Assembly (NCBI RefSeq): GCF_001553005.1
Contig: NZ_KQ959861.1
Coordinates: forward strand, 62,001 to 126,000
DNA length: 64,000 nt
Source: Gemelliphila asaccharolytica
GTDB lineage: Bacteria > Bacillota > Bacilli > Staphylococcales > Gemellaceae
Direction: 5' to 3'
Within the stretch, counting starts at the first letter, position 1, and every line of letters starts with the position of its first letter. This document shows, piece by piece, positions 57,419 to 64,000 of the stretch. The position numbers and the translations under genes are program-made. The notes under the pieces were generated by a model. That model was not told the DNA's origin. It worked only from the letters and a program-made list of their open reading frames with translations, and did not search any database.

Positions 57419-58246
57419 TTATAATTGTTTATGATATATTTCATAAATCTTTCTTTTAGCCAAATCATATTTTGCTGATACTTCTTTTATTGCATAAGAA
57501 GTTTTATATCCTTCTTTTATTAAAATATCAATTTCTTTTATAATTAGTTCATTAGGAATTTCTTCTTTTTGAATTCTATGAGGTGAAATAATAAGCACAA
57601 ATTCCCCTTTTTGTTTCAAAATTGAATCACTTATTAAATTTTTTATATTTGATACTGTATCTGTTATAATTTCTTCATGAATTTTAGTTAATTCTCTGCC
57701 TACACTTATTAATCTTTTTGAATCAATTTTCTCTATTTCTTCTATCAAATTTTTAATTCTATGAGGTGACTCATAAATTATGCTAGTTAGATTATTTTTT
57801 AATATTTTATTTATCATAATATTACGATCAGTTTTTTTTCTTGATAAAAAACCAAAAAAAGTAAAATTATATGACTCTATCCCACTTCCAACTAATGCTG
57901 TAAGAGCAGCGTTAGCTCCTGGAATAGGAACTACATTTATTCCATTTTCTTTACATTTTTTAACTAAAATATATCCGGGATCTGAAATACAAGGCATACC
58001 TGCGTCCGATACTAATGCTATGTTAGTTCCATTATTAAGTAATTTTATTATTTTTTCACTAATTTTATTTTCATTATACTTATGGTATGAAATTAATTTT
58101 TTATTCTTAATTTCATAATGATTAAGTACTTTTAATGTGTTACGAGTATCTTCACATGCAATTATATCAACTAAATTTAATATTTTTAATGCTCTTATTG
58201 TAATATCATCCAAATTGCCAATAGGTGTTGCTACTAGATATAACAT
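57419..58246 (-). CDS. rsmI: 16S rRNA (cytidine-1402 2'-O)-methyltransferase RsmI
   Basis: RsmI (275 residues) is a tetrapyrrole-methylase-fold enzyme. Motifs are LYLVATPIGNLDDITIRAL at the N-terminus, ACEDTRNT, LVSDAGMPCISDPGY and VVPIPGANAALTALVGSG. It ends the tmk-holB-trmN6-GIY-YIG-rsmI cluster. Confidence 0.96.
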   Translation of the reverse strand: MLYLVATPIGNLDDITIRALKILNLVDIIACEDTRNTLKVLNHYEIKNKKLISYHKYNENKISEKIIKLLNNGTNIALVSDAGMPCISDPGYILVKKCKENGINVVPIPGANAALTALVGSGIESYNFTFFGFLSRKKTDRNIMINKILKNNLTSIIYESPHRIKNLIEEIEKIDSKRLISVGRELTKIHEEIITDTVSNIKNLISDSILKQKGEFVLIISPHRIQKEEIPNELIIKEIDILIKEGYKTSYAIKEVSAKYDLAKRKIYEIYHKQL

Positions 58247-58560
58247 TATAATTTATTTTCCTCATTTATTTTTTTTATTAACATATTTTTTTCACTTGTC
58301 ATATTTAGAGTAATATATTTTATTTTTTGTTTTTTTGTATATTTTTTTAAAATAAATTCATTTTTTAAAGCTTCACTCTTTGTTTTAAATTCATCATAAT
58401 AAACTAATTTGACAGGTGTCCTACCTCTTGTGTATTTACTTGCTTTTTTTAAATTATGTTTTAGTATTCTTAAATATAAATTATTAGTATATCCTATATA
58501 AAAAGTATTATCATTACATAATAAAATATATGTAAATTGTTTTTGATTACACAATATCAT
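58246..58560 (-). CDS. GIY-YIG nuclease-domain protein
   Basis: This 104-residue protein is mainly one GIY-YIG (UPF0213-type) domain: YILLCNDNTFYIGYTNNL, catalytic Arg in LYLRILKHN, then GRTPVKLVYYDEFKTKSEAL and a C-terminal Glu helix. It resembles Bacillus YazA. The cellular function is unknown. It overlaps the gene before it by 14 nt and its stop overlaps the rsmI start. Confidence 0.9.
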   Translation of the reverse strand: MILCNQKQFTYILLCNDNTFYIGYTNNLYLRILKHNLKKASKYTRGRTPVKLVYYDEFKTKSEALKNEFILKKYTKKQKIKYITLNMTSEKNMLIKKINEENKL

Positions 58561-59278
58561 ACACTCTTTTCATTTCTTCAGTATACGTTCCATTATCATT
58601 ATAAATATACAATGGTTTATCAATTTTCACATCTTTACTATTAGAAATATTACCTTCTAATAAAATTATTTTAGAATTTTCCGACTCTTTTTTGCTATAG
58701 ACAAATCTAATTCTTTTAATAGATATTTTATATTTTCTACATTTTTCTATTATTTCAATCATTCTATATGTTCTATGCACTAAGAAAAAACTACCATTCT
58801 GTTTCAAAAGATATTTTATACTTTTTAAAACATCATCTATATTACATAATATTTCATGTCTAGAAATATCATGATTTTCTTTTTTTCTAATTTTAGGCAT
58901 AGATGACATAGTAAAATATGGCGGATTACATACTATATTATCAAAAGTTGAAGGATTAAAGATATTTTTTATATTCCTTAAATCTCCACATAATGGGGTA
59001 ATATTTGATATTTTATTTATTTGTATATTTTTTTTTATTAAATCATTTAATTCTTCTTGTATTTCTAAAGTGTATATTTCAGAATTTGTTTTTCTACTCA
59101 ATAATAAGGAAACAACTCCACTGCCTGCACACATATCTAAAATTTTCTTGTTAGACTTTTTTACAACTTTCGAGAAATATGCTAAAAGAAATGAATCTGT
59201 AGAAACAGAATAATGATTTTCCAATTGTATTATTTTTAAATCTTTTGATAAAAAATCTATCTTTTCTACTTTTAACAT
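58547..59278 (-). CDS. TrmN6-like (YabB) RNA adenine methyltransferase
   Basis: This 243-residue protein has SAM motif I (ILDMCAGSGVVSLLL) and the N6-amino-methyltransferase motif NPPYFTMSSM. In Bacillus (YabB) and E. coli (TrmN6/YfiC) relatives, the target is A37 of tRNA-Val or a related site. It follows holB after 6 nt. Confidence 0.88.
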   Translation of the reverse strand: MLKVEKIDFLSKDLKIIQLENHYSVSTDSFLLAYFSKVVKKSNKKILDMCAGSGVVSLLLSRKTNSEIYTLEIQEELNDLIKKNIQINKISNITPLCGDLRNIKNIFNPSTFDNIVCNPPYFTMSSMPKIRKKENHDISRHEILCNIDDVLKSIKYLLKQNGSFFLVHRTYRMIEIIEKCRKYKISIKRIRFVYSKKESENSKIILLEGNISNSKDVKIDKPLYIYNDNGTYTEEMKRVYDIV

Positions 59279-59284
59279 ATTTAT

Positions 59285-60076
59285 TTACCTTATCTCTATA
59301 TTTGATTTACACATTTCAAACAAAAAAGAATCTAATACTAGTCTAGCATTAATATTATTTTCTAATTCATTTTTTGATTTCAATGCCAGTTCATATAGTT
59401 TATTTAAATATTGATTATTTTTAATATTGTTATATGTATATCTTAACAACATACTAAAAAACACAGAAATATCTTTTTTCACCTTTAATTTATCCATAAC
59501 ATAAAAAATAACAAAAAACTCAGTTGGTGAATATTTCTTCAAAAATTCTTCAAAAACTTCTTTAACAAATTCTTCTTCATTACTTATTGTACTTAATTCG
59601 TTATTATTAAAATATCCTACATTTAGAATCTGACATCTTGAAATTATTGTACTTATAACACTTTTAATTTTTGTAGTTGTTAAAAATATTAAAACATCTT
59701 TTGGAGGTTCTTCTAAAAATTTCAAAACAGCATTAGCTGCTTGAGATGTAATGTTTTCTATGTTTTTTATCCAATATACCTTTTTATTTAATAAAGGAGA
59801 AATAGAAAAATTAAATTTTAAATTTTCAATATCTTCCTTTTTTATAGTTCCTTCTGTCTCAAGGCAGTAAAAATTAATATAGTTTTTTACATTTATTTGA
59901 TTACATATTTTGCAACTATTACAATAATTTATTCCACTAGGGCAAAAAATTTTTTTTGTAAAAAGTAAAATAATATTATCTAACTCTTCTTCATTATTAC
60001 TATGAAAAATATAAGCATGAGATAATTTATTTTTCATTATAATGTTGTCTAAATAATTTTCTAATTTATTTGCCAT
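59285..60076 (-). CDS. holB: DNA polymerase III delta' subunit
   Basis: This 263-residue protein is the clamp-loader delta' subunit. The SRC motif (IISRCQIL) and the INVKNYI-like middle, ENITSQAANAVLKFLEEPP, and a Cys cluster near the N-terminus (CPSGINYCNSCKIC) are visible. The usual P-loop is missing: the corresponding segment reads YIFHSNNEEELDN with no G-K-T/S. It is shorter than the usual 320-330, lacking part of the C-terminal domain. tmk-holB overlap by 16 nt. Confidence 0.88.
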   Translation of the reverse strand: MANKLENYLDNIIMKNKLSHAYIFHSNNEEELDNIILLFTKKIFCPSGINYCNSCKICNQINVKNYINFYCLETEGTIKKEDIENLKFNFSISPLLNKKVYWIKNIENITSQAANAVLKFLEEPPKDVLIFLTTTKIKSVISTIISRCQILNVGYFNNNELSTISNEEEFVKEVFEEFLKKYSPTEFFVIFYVMDKLKVKKDISVFFSMLLRYTYNNIKNNQYLNKLYELALKSKNELENNINARLVLDSFLFEMCKSNIEIR

Positions 60077-60687
60077 TCCTTAAATTTTTCCTGAATTTTT
60101 TTTATAACAATCTCTTTTACACATTCTTGATCTTTATTAGCATCGACAACGCATATTCTATTATTATATTTTTTTAATAACTCTACATAACCCTTTTTTA
60201 CATTATTATAAAATTTTTTATTTTCATTATCTAAAACATTATTTACCAAACGGTTTCTAAGTCTGCTAGATGCTACATCGATATCCACATCCAAATATAT
60301 AGTAAAATCAGGAGTTAGACCTTCAATAGCAAAATTATTTATATATAAAATATCTTCTTTTTTCAAACCACGACCATATACTTGATACGCTATAGAACTA
60401 TCCAAAAATCTATCAGAAATTATTATCTTATTATTTTTTAAAGCTGGTATTATTTTATTGACTACATGTTCTCTTCTACTGGCAGCAAACAATAATGCTT
60501 CTGTTTTTATATCTATTTTTTTATTAACAATAATTTCCCTTATATTTTCTGATATTTCCGTTCCTCCAGGTTCTCTAGTCAAAATTATATCATAACCTAA
60601 CTTTCCTAAATAATTATTTATATATTTAATAACCGTACTCTTCCCTGAACCGTCTATACCTTCTATTGTTATAAATTTTCCTTTCAT
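60061..60687 (-). CDS. tmk: Thymidylate kinase
   Basis: Tmk (208 residues) phosphorylates dTMP. It has the P-loop EGIDGSGKSTVIKYI near 9-23, the LTREPGGTEI motif and SDRFLDSSIAYQ. It heads the tmk-holB-trmN6-GIY-YIG-rsmI cluster. The genes darA, yaaR, ricT and yabA found in the Bacillus version are absent. Confidence 0.97.
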   Translation of the reverse strand: MKGKFITIEGIDGSGKSTVIKYINNYLGKLGYDIILTREPGGTEISENIREIIVNKKIDIKTEALLFAASRREHVVNKIIPALKNNKIIISDRFLDSSIAYQVYGRGLKKEDILYINNFAIEGLTPDFTIYLDVDIDVASSRLRNRLVNNVLDNENKKFYNNVKKGYVELLKKYNNRICVVDANKDQECVKEIVIKKIQEKFKEWQIN

Positions 60688-60727
60688 GACCTCACCAATA
60701 CATTAAACAAAAGTAAAATATTTTTTA

Positions 60728-61381
60728 CTAATTGTTAATAGATTTTAAATAATCATCCTTAAATTTTTTTATTCCTTCATCAGTTAACGGATGTTTTATT
60801 AATTGACATATTACTTTATAAGGAACAGTTACTATATCGCACCCTATTTTAGCACATTCTAAAACATGGATAGGATTTCTTATACTTGCAGCTATTATTT
60901 TAGAATTTATATTATATACATTAAAAATACTTACAATATCAGAAACTAATTTCATTCCATTATTAGAAATATCATCCAATCTACCTATAAAAGGAGAAAC
61001 ATAGTTTGCTCCTGCTGAAGCTGCTAAAAGAGCTTGAATAGGTGTGAAAATTAATGTAACATTTGTTTTTATTCCTTCTTTTGAAAGTATAGATACAGCT
61101 TTCAAACCATTTTTAGTCATTGGTATTTTTACAACCATATTAGGATGAATAGCTGAAATTTTTCTTGCCTCATTTAATATATCCTCAGTTTTGTCTGTAG
61201 TAGCTTTTATTTCTCCACTTATAGGACCATTAACTATGCTTGTTATTTGATTAATTACTTCATTAAAATTTTTTCCTTCTTTAGCAATAAGAGAAGGATT
61301 AGTAGTAACTCCAGAAATAACACCTAAATCGTAAGCTTTTTTTATATCATCAACATTAGCAGTATCTATAAAAAATTTCAT
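60728..61381 (-). CDS. tal: Transaldolase (TalC/FSA-type)
   Basis: This 217-residue enzyme is of the small transaldolase/fructose-6-phosphate aldolase class. The Schiff-base Lys85 is in [12 protein letters not shown]; the N-terminal [30 protein letters not shown] and SPFIGRLDD motifs are intact. Transaldolase activity is more likely than FSA but not proven. It is a single gene with its own promoter. Confidence 0.94.
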   Translation of the reverse strand: MKFFIDTANVDDIKKAYDLGVISGVTTNPSLIAKEGKNFNEVINQITSIVNGPISGEIKATTDKTEDILNEARKISAIHPNMVVKIPMTKNGLKAVSILSKEGIKTNVTLIFTPIQALLAASAGANYVSPFIGRLDDISNNGMKLVSDIVSIFNVYNINSKIIAASIRNPIHVLECAKIGCDIVTVPYKVICQLIKHPLTDEGIKKFKDDYLKSINN

Positions 61382-61418
61382 TTATATTCCCCTTAATTAT
61401 TATTCTATATATTAAACT

Positions 61419-61447
61419 ATGTTATCATAATTATTTTTAAAAATCAA
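61419..61447 (-). promoter_or_regulatory. Transaldolase promoter
   Basis: On the - strand TTGATT (61442-61447) and TAACAT (61419-61424) are spaced by 17 nt, with an extended TG-A before the -10. Confidence 0.5.
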
Positions 61448-61557
61448 TTAAGCTTAATTTCTTATTTTTTAGTATAATAAATACACTTTTAGTTTTTCTC
61501 TAACTTTTTAACATATTTTAAAAAACTTTTTGAATATAGGATATATTTAATTATCTA

Positions 61558-61566
61558 TGATATAAT
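61558..61566 (+). promoter_or_regulatory. Extended -10 promoter of the small membrane-protein gene
   Basis: TGATATAAT lies about 84 nt before the start codon. No -35 at 17 nt is visible. Confidence 0.5.
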
Positions 61567-61572
61567 AAAAAG

Positions 61573-61619
61573 AGGAGTTATAAGGAATTAATTAAAATAA
61601 AACATTAAACTATACTCCT
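61573..61619 (+). promoter_or_regulatory. Leader hairpin
   Basis: AGGAGT (61573-61578) and ACTCCT (61614-61619) can pair near the transcript start; the loop is AT-only. The pairing sequesters a GGAG-like stretch but not the ribosome site at 61639-61643 itself. Confidence 0.35.
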
Positions 61620-61649
61620 GTAATTGATTTATTATATATGGAGGTAAAA

Positions 61650-61997
61650 ATGAAAAATCATATCAAATATAGTCCATTTTTTTTATTTGTATTTACATTA
61701 TTTACATTATCTGGTTTTCTATATTATTTTTCTATTAATAGAGTTCAGTATTTAATTAGTTTAAATTTTATACTTTTTCCAATTATGATTTTTATTATTA
61801 ATTTTATTTTTTCTTTTATATATGAAAAAATATATATTATTTTTTCTATTTTTATTTGTATTGCATATTTATTTCATTGTTTATTAATTTTAAATTTAGA
61901 TATGGTGTTTTATATTTTTATTTTTTTTATTATTAGTTTATGTGCTCAATCAACAGGAATCTTAATCAAATTTATAAAAATTAAAATAGCAAAATAA
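61650..61997 (+). CDS. Small four-helix membrane protein, unknown function
   Basis: This 115-residue protein has four hydrophobic segments (about 8-27, 33-55, 58-80 and 82-104) with a short basic tail ending KIAK. The segment FILFPIMIFIINFIFSFIY recalls the DUF2651 (YesK-like) family but the match is weak. I chose ATG 61650, which has GGAGG in front; ATG 61638 overlaps that ribosome site. It is on the strand opposite to its neighbours, and its last codons lie in the terminator shared with rny. Confidence 0.55.
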   Translation: MKNHIKYSPFFLFVFTLFTLSGFLYYFSINRVQYLISLNFILFPIMIFIINFIFSFIYEKIYIIFSIFICIAYLFHCLLILNLDMVFYIFIFFIISLCAQSTGILIKFIKIKIAK

Positions 61998-62040
61998 AAA
62001 AGTGATTTTATTAAATCACTTTTTTATTTTGCTATTTTAA
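61981..62040. terminator. Perfect 28-bp inverted-repeat terminator
   Basis: The arms 61981-62008 and 62013-62040 are perfect reverse complements with a TATT loop. The core is TAGCAAAATAAAAAAGTG and its complement; A and T runs give a U tract for each strand. It includes the stop codons of both convergent genes. Confidence 0.9.
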
Positions 62041-63574
62041 CTGCTCGAACTTCTCGTATAACATTTACTTTAATATTTCCTGGATATTGCATTGTTTCTT
62101 CTATTTTATTTTTTATTTCTTTTGCTACTTTAAAAGCTTTTGTATCATCTATTTCTTCTGGATTTACAATTACTCTTATTTCCCTACCAGCTTGTATAGC
62201 ATAAGTTTTTTCAACACCTTTATGTTGATTTGCAATTTCTTCTAAATTTTGCAATCTTTTTATATATGCTTCAAGTGATTCTCTTCTAGCTCCAGGTCTA
62301 GAAGCAGACAAGGCATCTGCAGCAGCCACAATTACTGATATAGGATCAATTACTTCGCAATCACCGTGATGTGAAGCGATAGCATTCACTACAATAGGAT
62401 GTTCTTTATATTTTGTAGCTAACATAACACCGATTTCTACATGTGAACCTTCTATTTCATGATCTATTGCTTTCCCAATATCATGTAATAATCCTGCTCT
62501 TCTAGCTAATTGAATATCTAATCCTAATTCTCCAGCTATTAGTCCAGAAATATATCCTACTTCGACAGAATGTTGTAAAGCATTTTGTCCATAACTAGTT
62601 CTATATTTCATTTTTCCTAATATTTTTATCAAGTCTGGATGCATATTATGAATTCCTAAATCAAATGTTGTTTGTTCTCCAATTTCTCTTATAACCTGAT
62701 CTATATTTTTTCTCGCTTTATCTACTGCTTCTTCTATTTTAGCAGGATGAATTCGTCCATCAGATATCAACATATTTATAGCATTTTTTGCTACTTCTCT
62801 TCTTATAGGATCGAAACCAGAAAGAAGAACTGCCTCAGGTGTATCATCTATTATCAAATCAACTCCTGTTAATGTCTCTAAAGCTCTTATATTTCTTCCT
62901 TCTTTTCCTATTATTCTACCTTTCATTTCATCATTGGGTAAATTAACAACTGATAATGTTGTTTCAGAAACAACATCAGAAGCATATCTCTGAATAGACT
63001 GCACTATTATTTCTCTAGCACGTTTATCTGCTATATTTTTAGCCTCAATTTCTCTATTTCTTATATAGATAGCTGTATCTCTATCCATTTCATCTTCTAA
63101 TGAAGACATAATTTCATCTCGAGCTTGTTCTTCAGTTAAGTTTGCAATTCTCTGCAACTCTTGTTCTTGTTGAAATTTCAACTCATTCAATTCTATATTT
63201 TTTATTTCTATATTTTGAAGTTTTTCTTCTATTTTCAATTCTCTAGAGCTTATTAATTCATCTTTTTTATTAACTAGCTCTGATTGTCTATCTAATATAG
63301 TTTCTTTTTGAATTAGTCTTTCTTCATTTTTCTTTATATCTTGTTTTTTTAATTCTATTTCATTATTAGCATTATTTATAATTTCTTTTGCTTCTACCTG
63401 AGCAGAAATTAATTCCTTTTCTAAAACAAATTTTGCTTCTTTTTTAGCCTCATTTATTATATATTCTGAATCTCTCTTTGATAAAACTAATTTTTTTTGA
63501 ATAGTATTTTTGGCAACAAAATACCCTAATAAAATGCCAACAAGCAAAGTTGCAATTATTTCTATATAAAACAT
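62024..63574 (-). CDS. rny: Ribonuclease Y
   Basis: RNase Y (516 residues) is the membrane-anchored endoribonuclease that starts mRNA decay in Bacillota. One N-terminal transmembrane helix (about 2-22), a long coiled coil (about 30-180), a KH domain ([17 protein letters not shown] near 216) and an HD domain ([12 protein letters not shown] near 362, with the metal-binding His-Asp) follow in order. I chose ATG 63574, which has AGAGAGG 6 nt before it; TTG 63580 opens the same frame but lies on the spacer. It has its own strong promoter. Confidence 0.97.
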   Translation of the reverse strand: MFYIEIIATLLVGILLGYFVAKNTIQKKLVLSKRDSEYIINEAKKEAKFVLEKELISAQVEAKEIINNANNEIELKKQDIKKNEERLIQKETILDRQSELVNKKDELISSRELKIEEKLQNIEIKNIELNELKFQQEQELQRIANLTEEQARDEIMSSLEDEMDRDTAIYIRNREIEAKNIADKRAREIIVQSIQRYASDVVSETTLSVVNLPNDEMKGRIIGKEGRNIRALETLTGVDLIIDDTPEAVLLSGFDPIRREVAKNAINMLISDGRIHPAKIEEAVDKARKNIDQVIREIGEQTTFDLGIHNMHPDLIKILGKMKYRTSYGQNALQHSVEVGYISGLIAGELGLDIQLARRAGLLHDIGKAIDHEIEGSHVEIGVMLATKYKEHPIVVNAIASHHGDCEVIDPISVIVAAADALSASRPGARRESLEAYIKRLQNLEEIANQHKGVEKTYAIQAGREIRVIVNPEEIDDTKAFKVAKEIKNKIEETMQYPGNIKVNVIREVRAVKIAK

Positions 63575-63625
63575 TTGCAACCTCTCTTAAATATTTTTTG
63601 TGAAATTATACTTATCACATATCAA

Positions 63626-63654
63626 ATTTTACAATATATATATTTAATTGTCAA
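63626..63654 (-). promoter_or_regulatory. rny promoter
   Basis: On the - strand a consensus TTGACA (63649-63654) and TAAAAT (63626-63631) are spaced by 17 nt. Confidence 0.7.
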
Positions 63655-63677
63655 TAAAAGTTAAAATTTAAGTTACT

Positions 63678-63709
63678 TAAAAAAAAAAGATTGATGTAAA
63701 ATCAATCTT
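63678..63709 (-). terminator. yajC terminator
   Basis: AAGATTGAT (63687-63695) and ATCAATCTT (63701-63709) form a 9-bp stem with a 5-nt loop, followed on the - strand by a long T run. Confidence 0.85.
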
Positions 63710-63724
63710 AAAATTATACTTATA

Positions 63725-63982
63725 CTATGATGCTAATCCTCTTATAGCTACTCTTTCTAACTTAATTTCAGTTTTTTGTGATATTTTTAAAATAACCGTT
63801 GATGTCCCAATTTCTACAATTTCACCATATATTCCCGCAAAAGTTACAACTTTATCTCCTACCTTAAGTGATTCTTGTAGTAATTTAAGTTCCTTATTTC
63901 TTTTATTTTGTGGTCTTATTACAAAAAAATACATAAGTGCAAAAATCCCAATAAAAATAACTATATTATAAATATTCTGCAT
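63725..63982 (-). CDS. yajC: Preprotein translocase accessory subunit YajC
   Basis: YajC (85 residues) is a single-pass membrane protein linked to SecDF. It has one N-terminal helix (about 5-23, ending YFFVIRPQNKRNKE) and the cytosolic DKVVTFAGIYGEIVEIG motif. It is often next to tgt or secD; the upstream side is outside the window. Confidence 0.94.
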   Translation of the reverse strand: MQNIYNIVIFIGIFALMYFFVIRPQNKRNKELKLLQESLKVGDKVVTFAGIYGEIVEIGTSTVILKISQKTEIKLERVAIRGLAS

Positions 63983-64000
63983 AAAATTCTCCTATTCTCT

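Noticed and set aside
1..64000. tRNA or rRNA genes
   Set aside because: No T-arm GTTCGAATC-type motif flanked by pairing stems and no rRNA-like GC-rich block was found; non-coding gaps are uniformly AT-rich.

Overview
The window is one 64 kb stretch of a very AT-rich bacterial chromosome. The gene set and gene orders are those of a low-GC Gram-positive bacterium (Bacillota): dnaD-nth, ylxM-ffh, rimP-nusA-rnpM-ylxQ-infB-rbfA, tmk-holB-trmN6-GIY-YIG-rsmI, sufC-D-S-U-B, PASTA kinase with PP2C phosphatase, RNase Y, HPr with a Ser46 site, and a XerS-type recombinase. No sporulation gene is present. The extreme AT content, the M16C peptidase, Fhs and acetate kinase suggest a fermentative anaerobe, perhaps Tissierellia/Peptoniphilaceae-like. 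That placement is inference from gene content; no rRNA or tRNA gene is present to anchor it. The standard code applies: TAA, TAG and TGA are all used as stops and TTG/GTG starts are fairly common.

Layout. From 1 to 18.2 kb every gene is on the + strand: dnaD (partial)-nth-lspA, ruvAB-queH, ptsHI, a 1.5 kb island of decayed accessory DNA (5.8-7.4 kb), ylxM-ffh-trmL-fhs-ybeY-era-recO-murI-rdgB-ferredoxin-ftsK, then pgsA. At 18.2 kb a 19-bp bidirectional terminator closes this arm. From 18.3 to 64 kb nearly everything is on the - strand: xerS, rpmB, recJ-apt-M16C peptidase-trmB-efp, recA-pcrA-ligA-lapA, the suf operon, ackA, uvrC, fmt-rsmB-rlmN-prpC-prkC, corA to a lipoprotein gene, the nusA-infB operon, tmk to rsmI, transaldolase, rny and yajC. 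Only a rhodanese gene and one small membrane-protein gene interrupt this arm on the + strand.

The most interesting point is the strand switch. Next to it lies a single XerS-like tyrosine recombinase, and 36 bp upstream of its start codon is a 28-bp site with the exact architecture of a chromosome-dimer resolution (dif) site: 11-bp arms, a 6-bp centre, and arms matching 9 of 11 as inverted repeats. ftsK is 2 kb away. Convergent gene orientation, dif, Xer and FtsK together suggest the replication terminus.

Other points: a leader terminator plus a 30-bp perfect palindrome at the promoter of the rimP-nusA operon, consistent with the NusA autoregulation known in Bacillus subtilis; a 30-codon Prli42-like membrane peptide gene between recA and pcrA; a RelE toxin gene broken by one TAG codon beside duplicated antitoxin genes; a VirB4-like conjugation-ATPase fragment and a cell-wall-binding-repeat fragment marking a decayed mobile element; and a perfect 28-bp inverted repeat that gives two convergent genes the same C-terminal residues.
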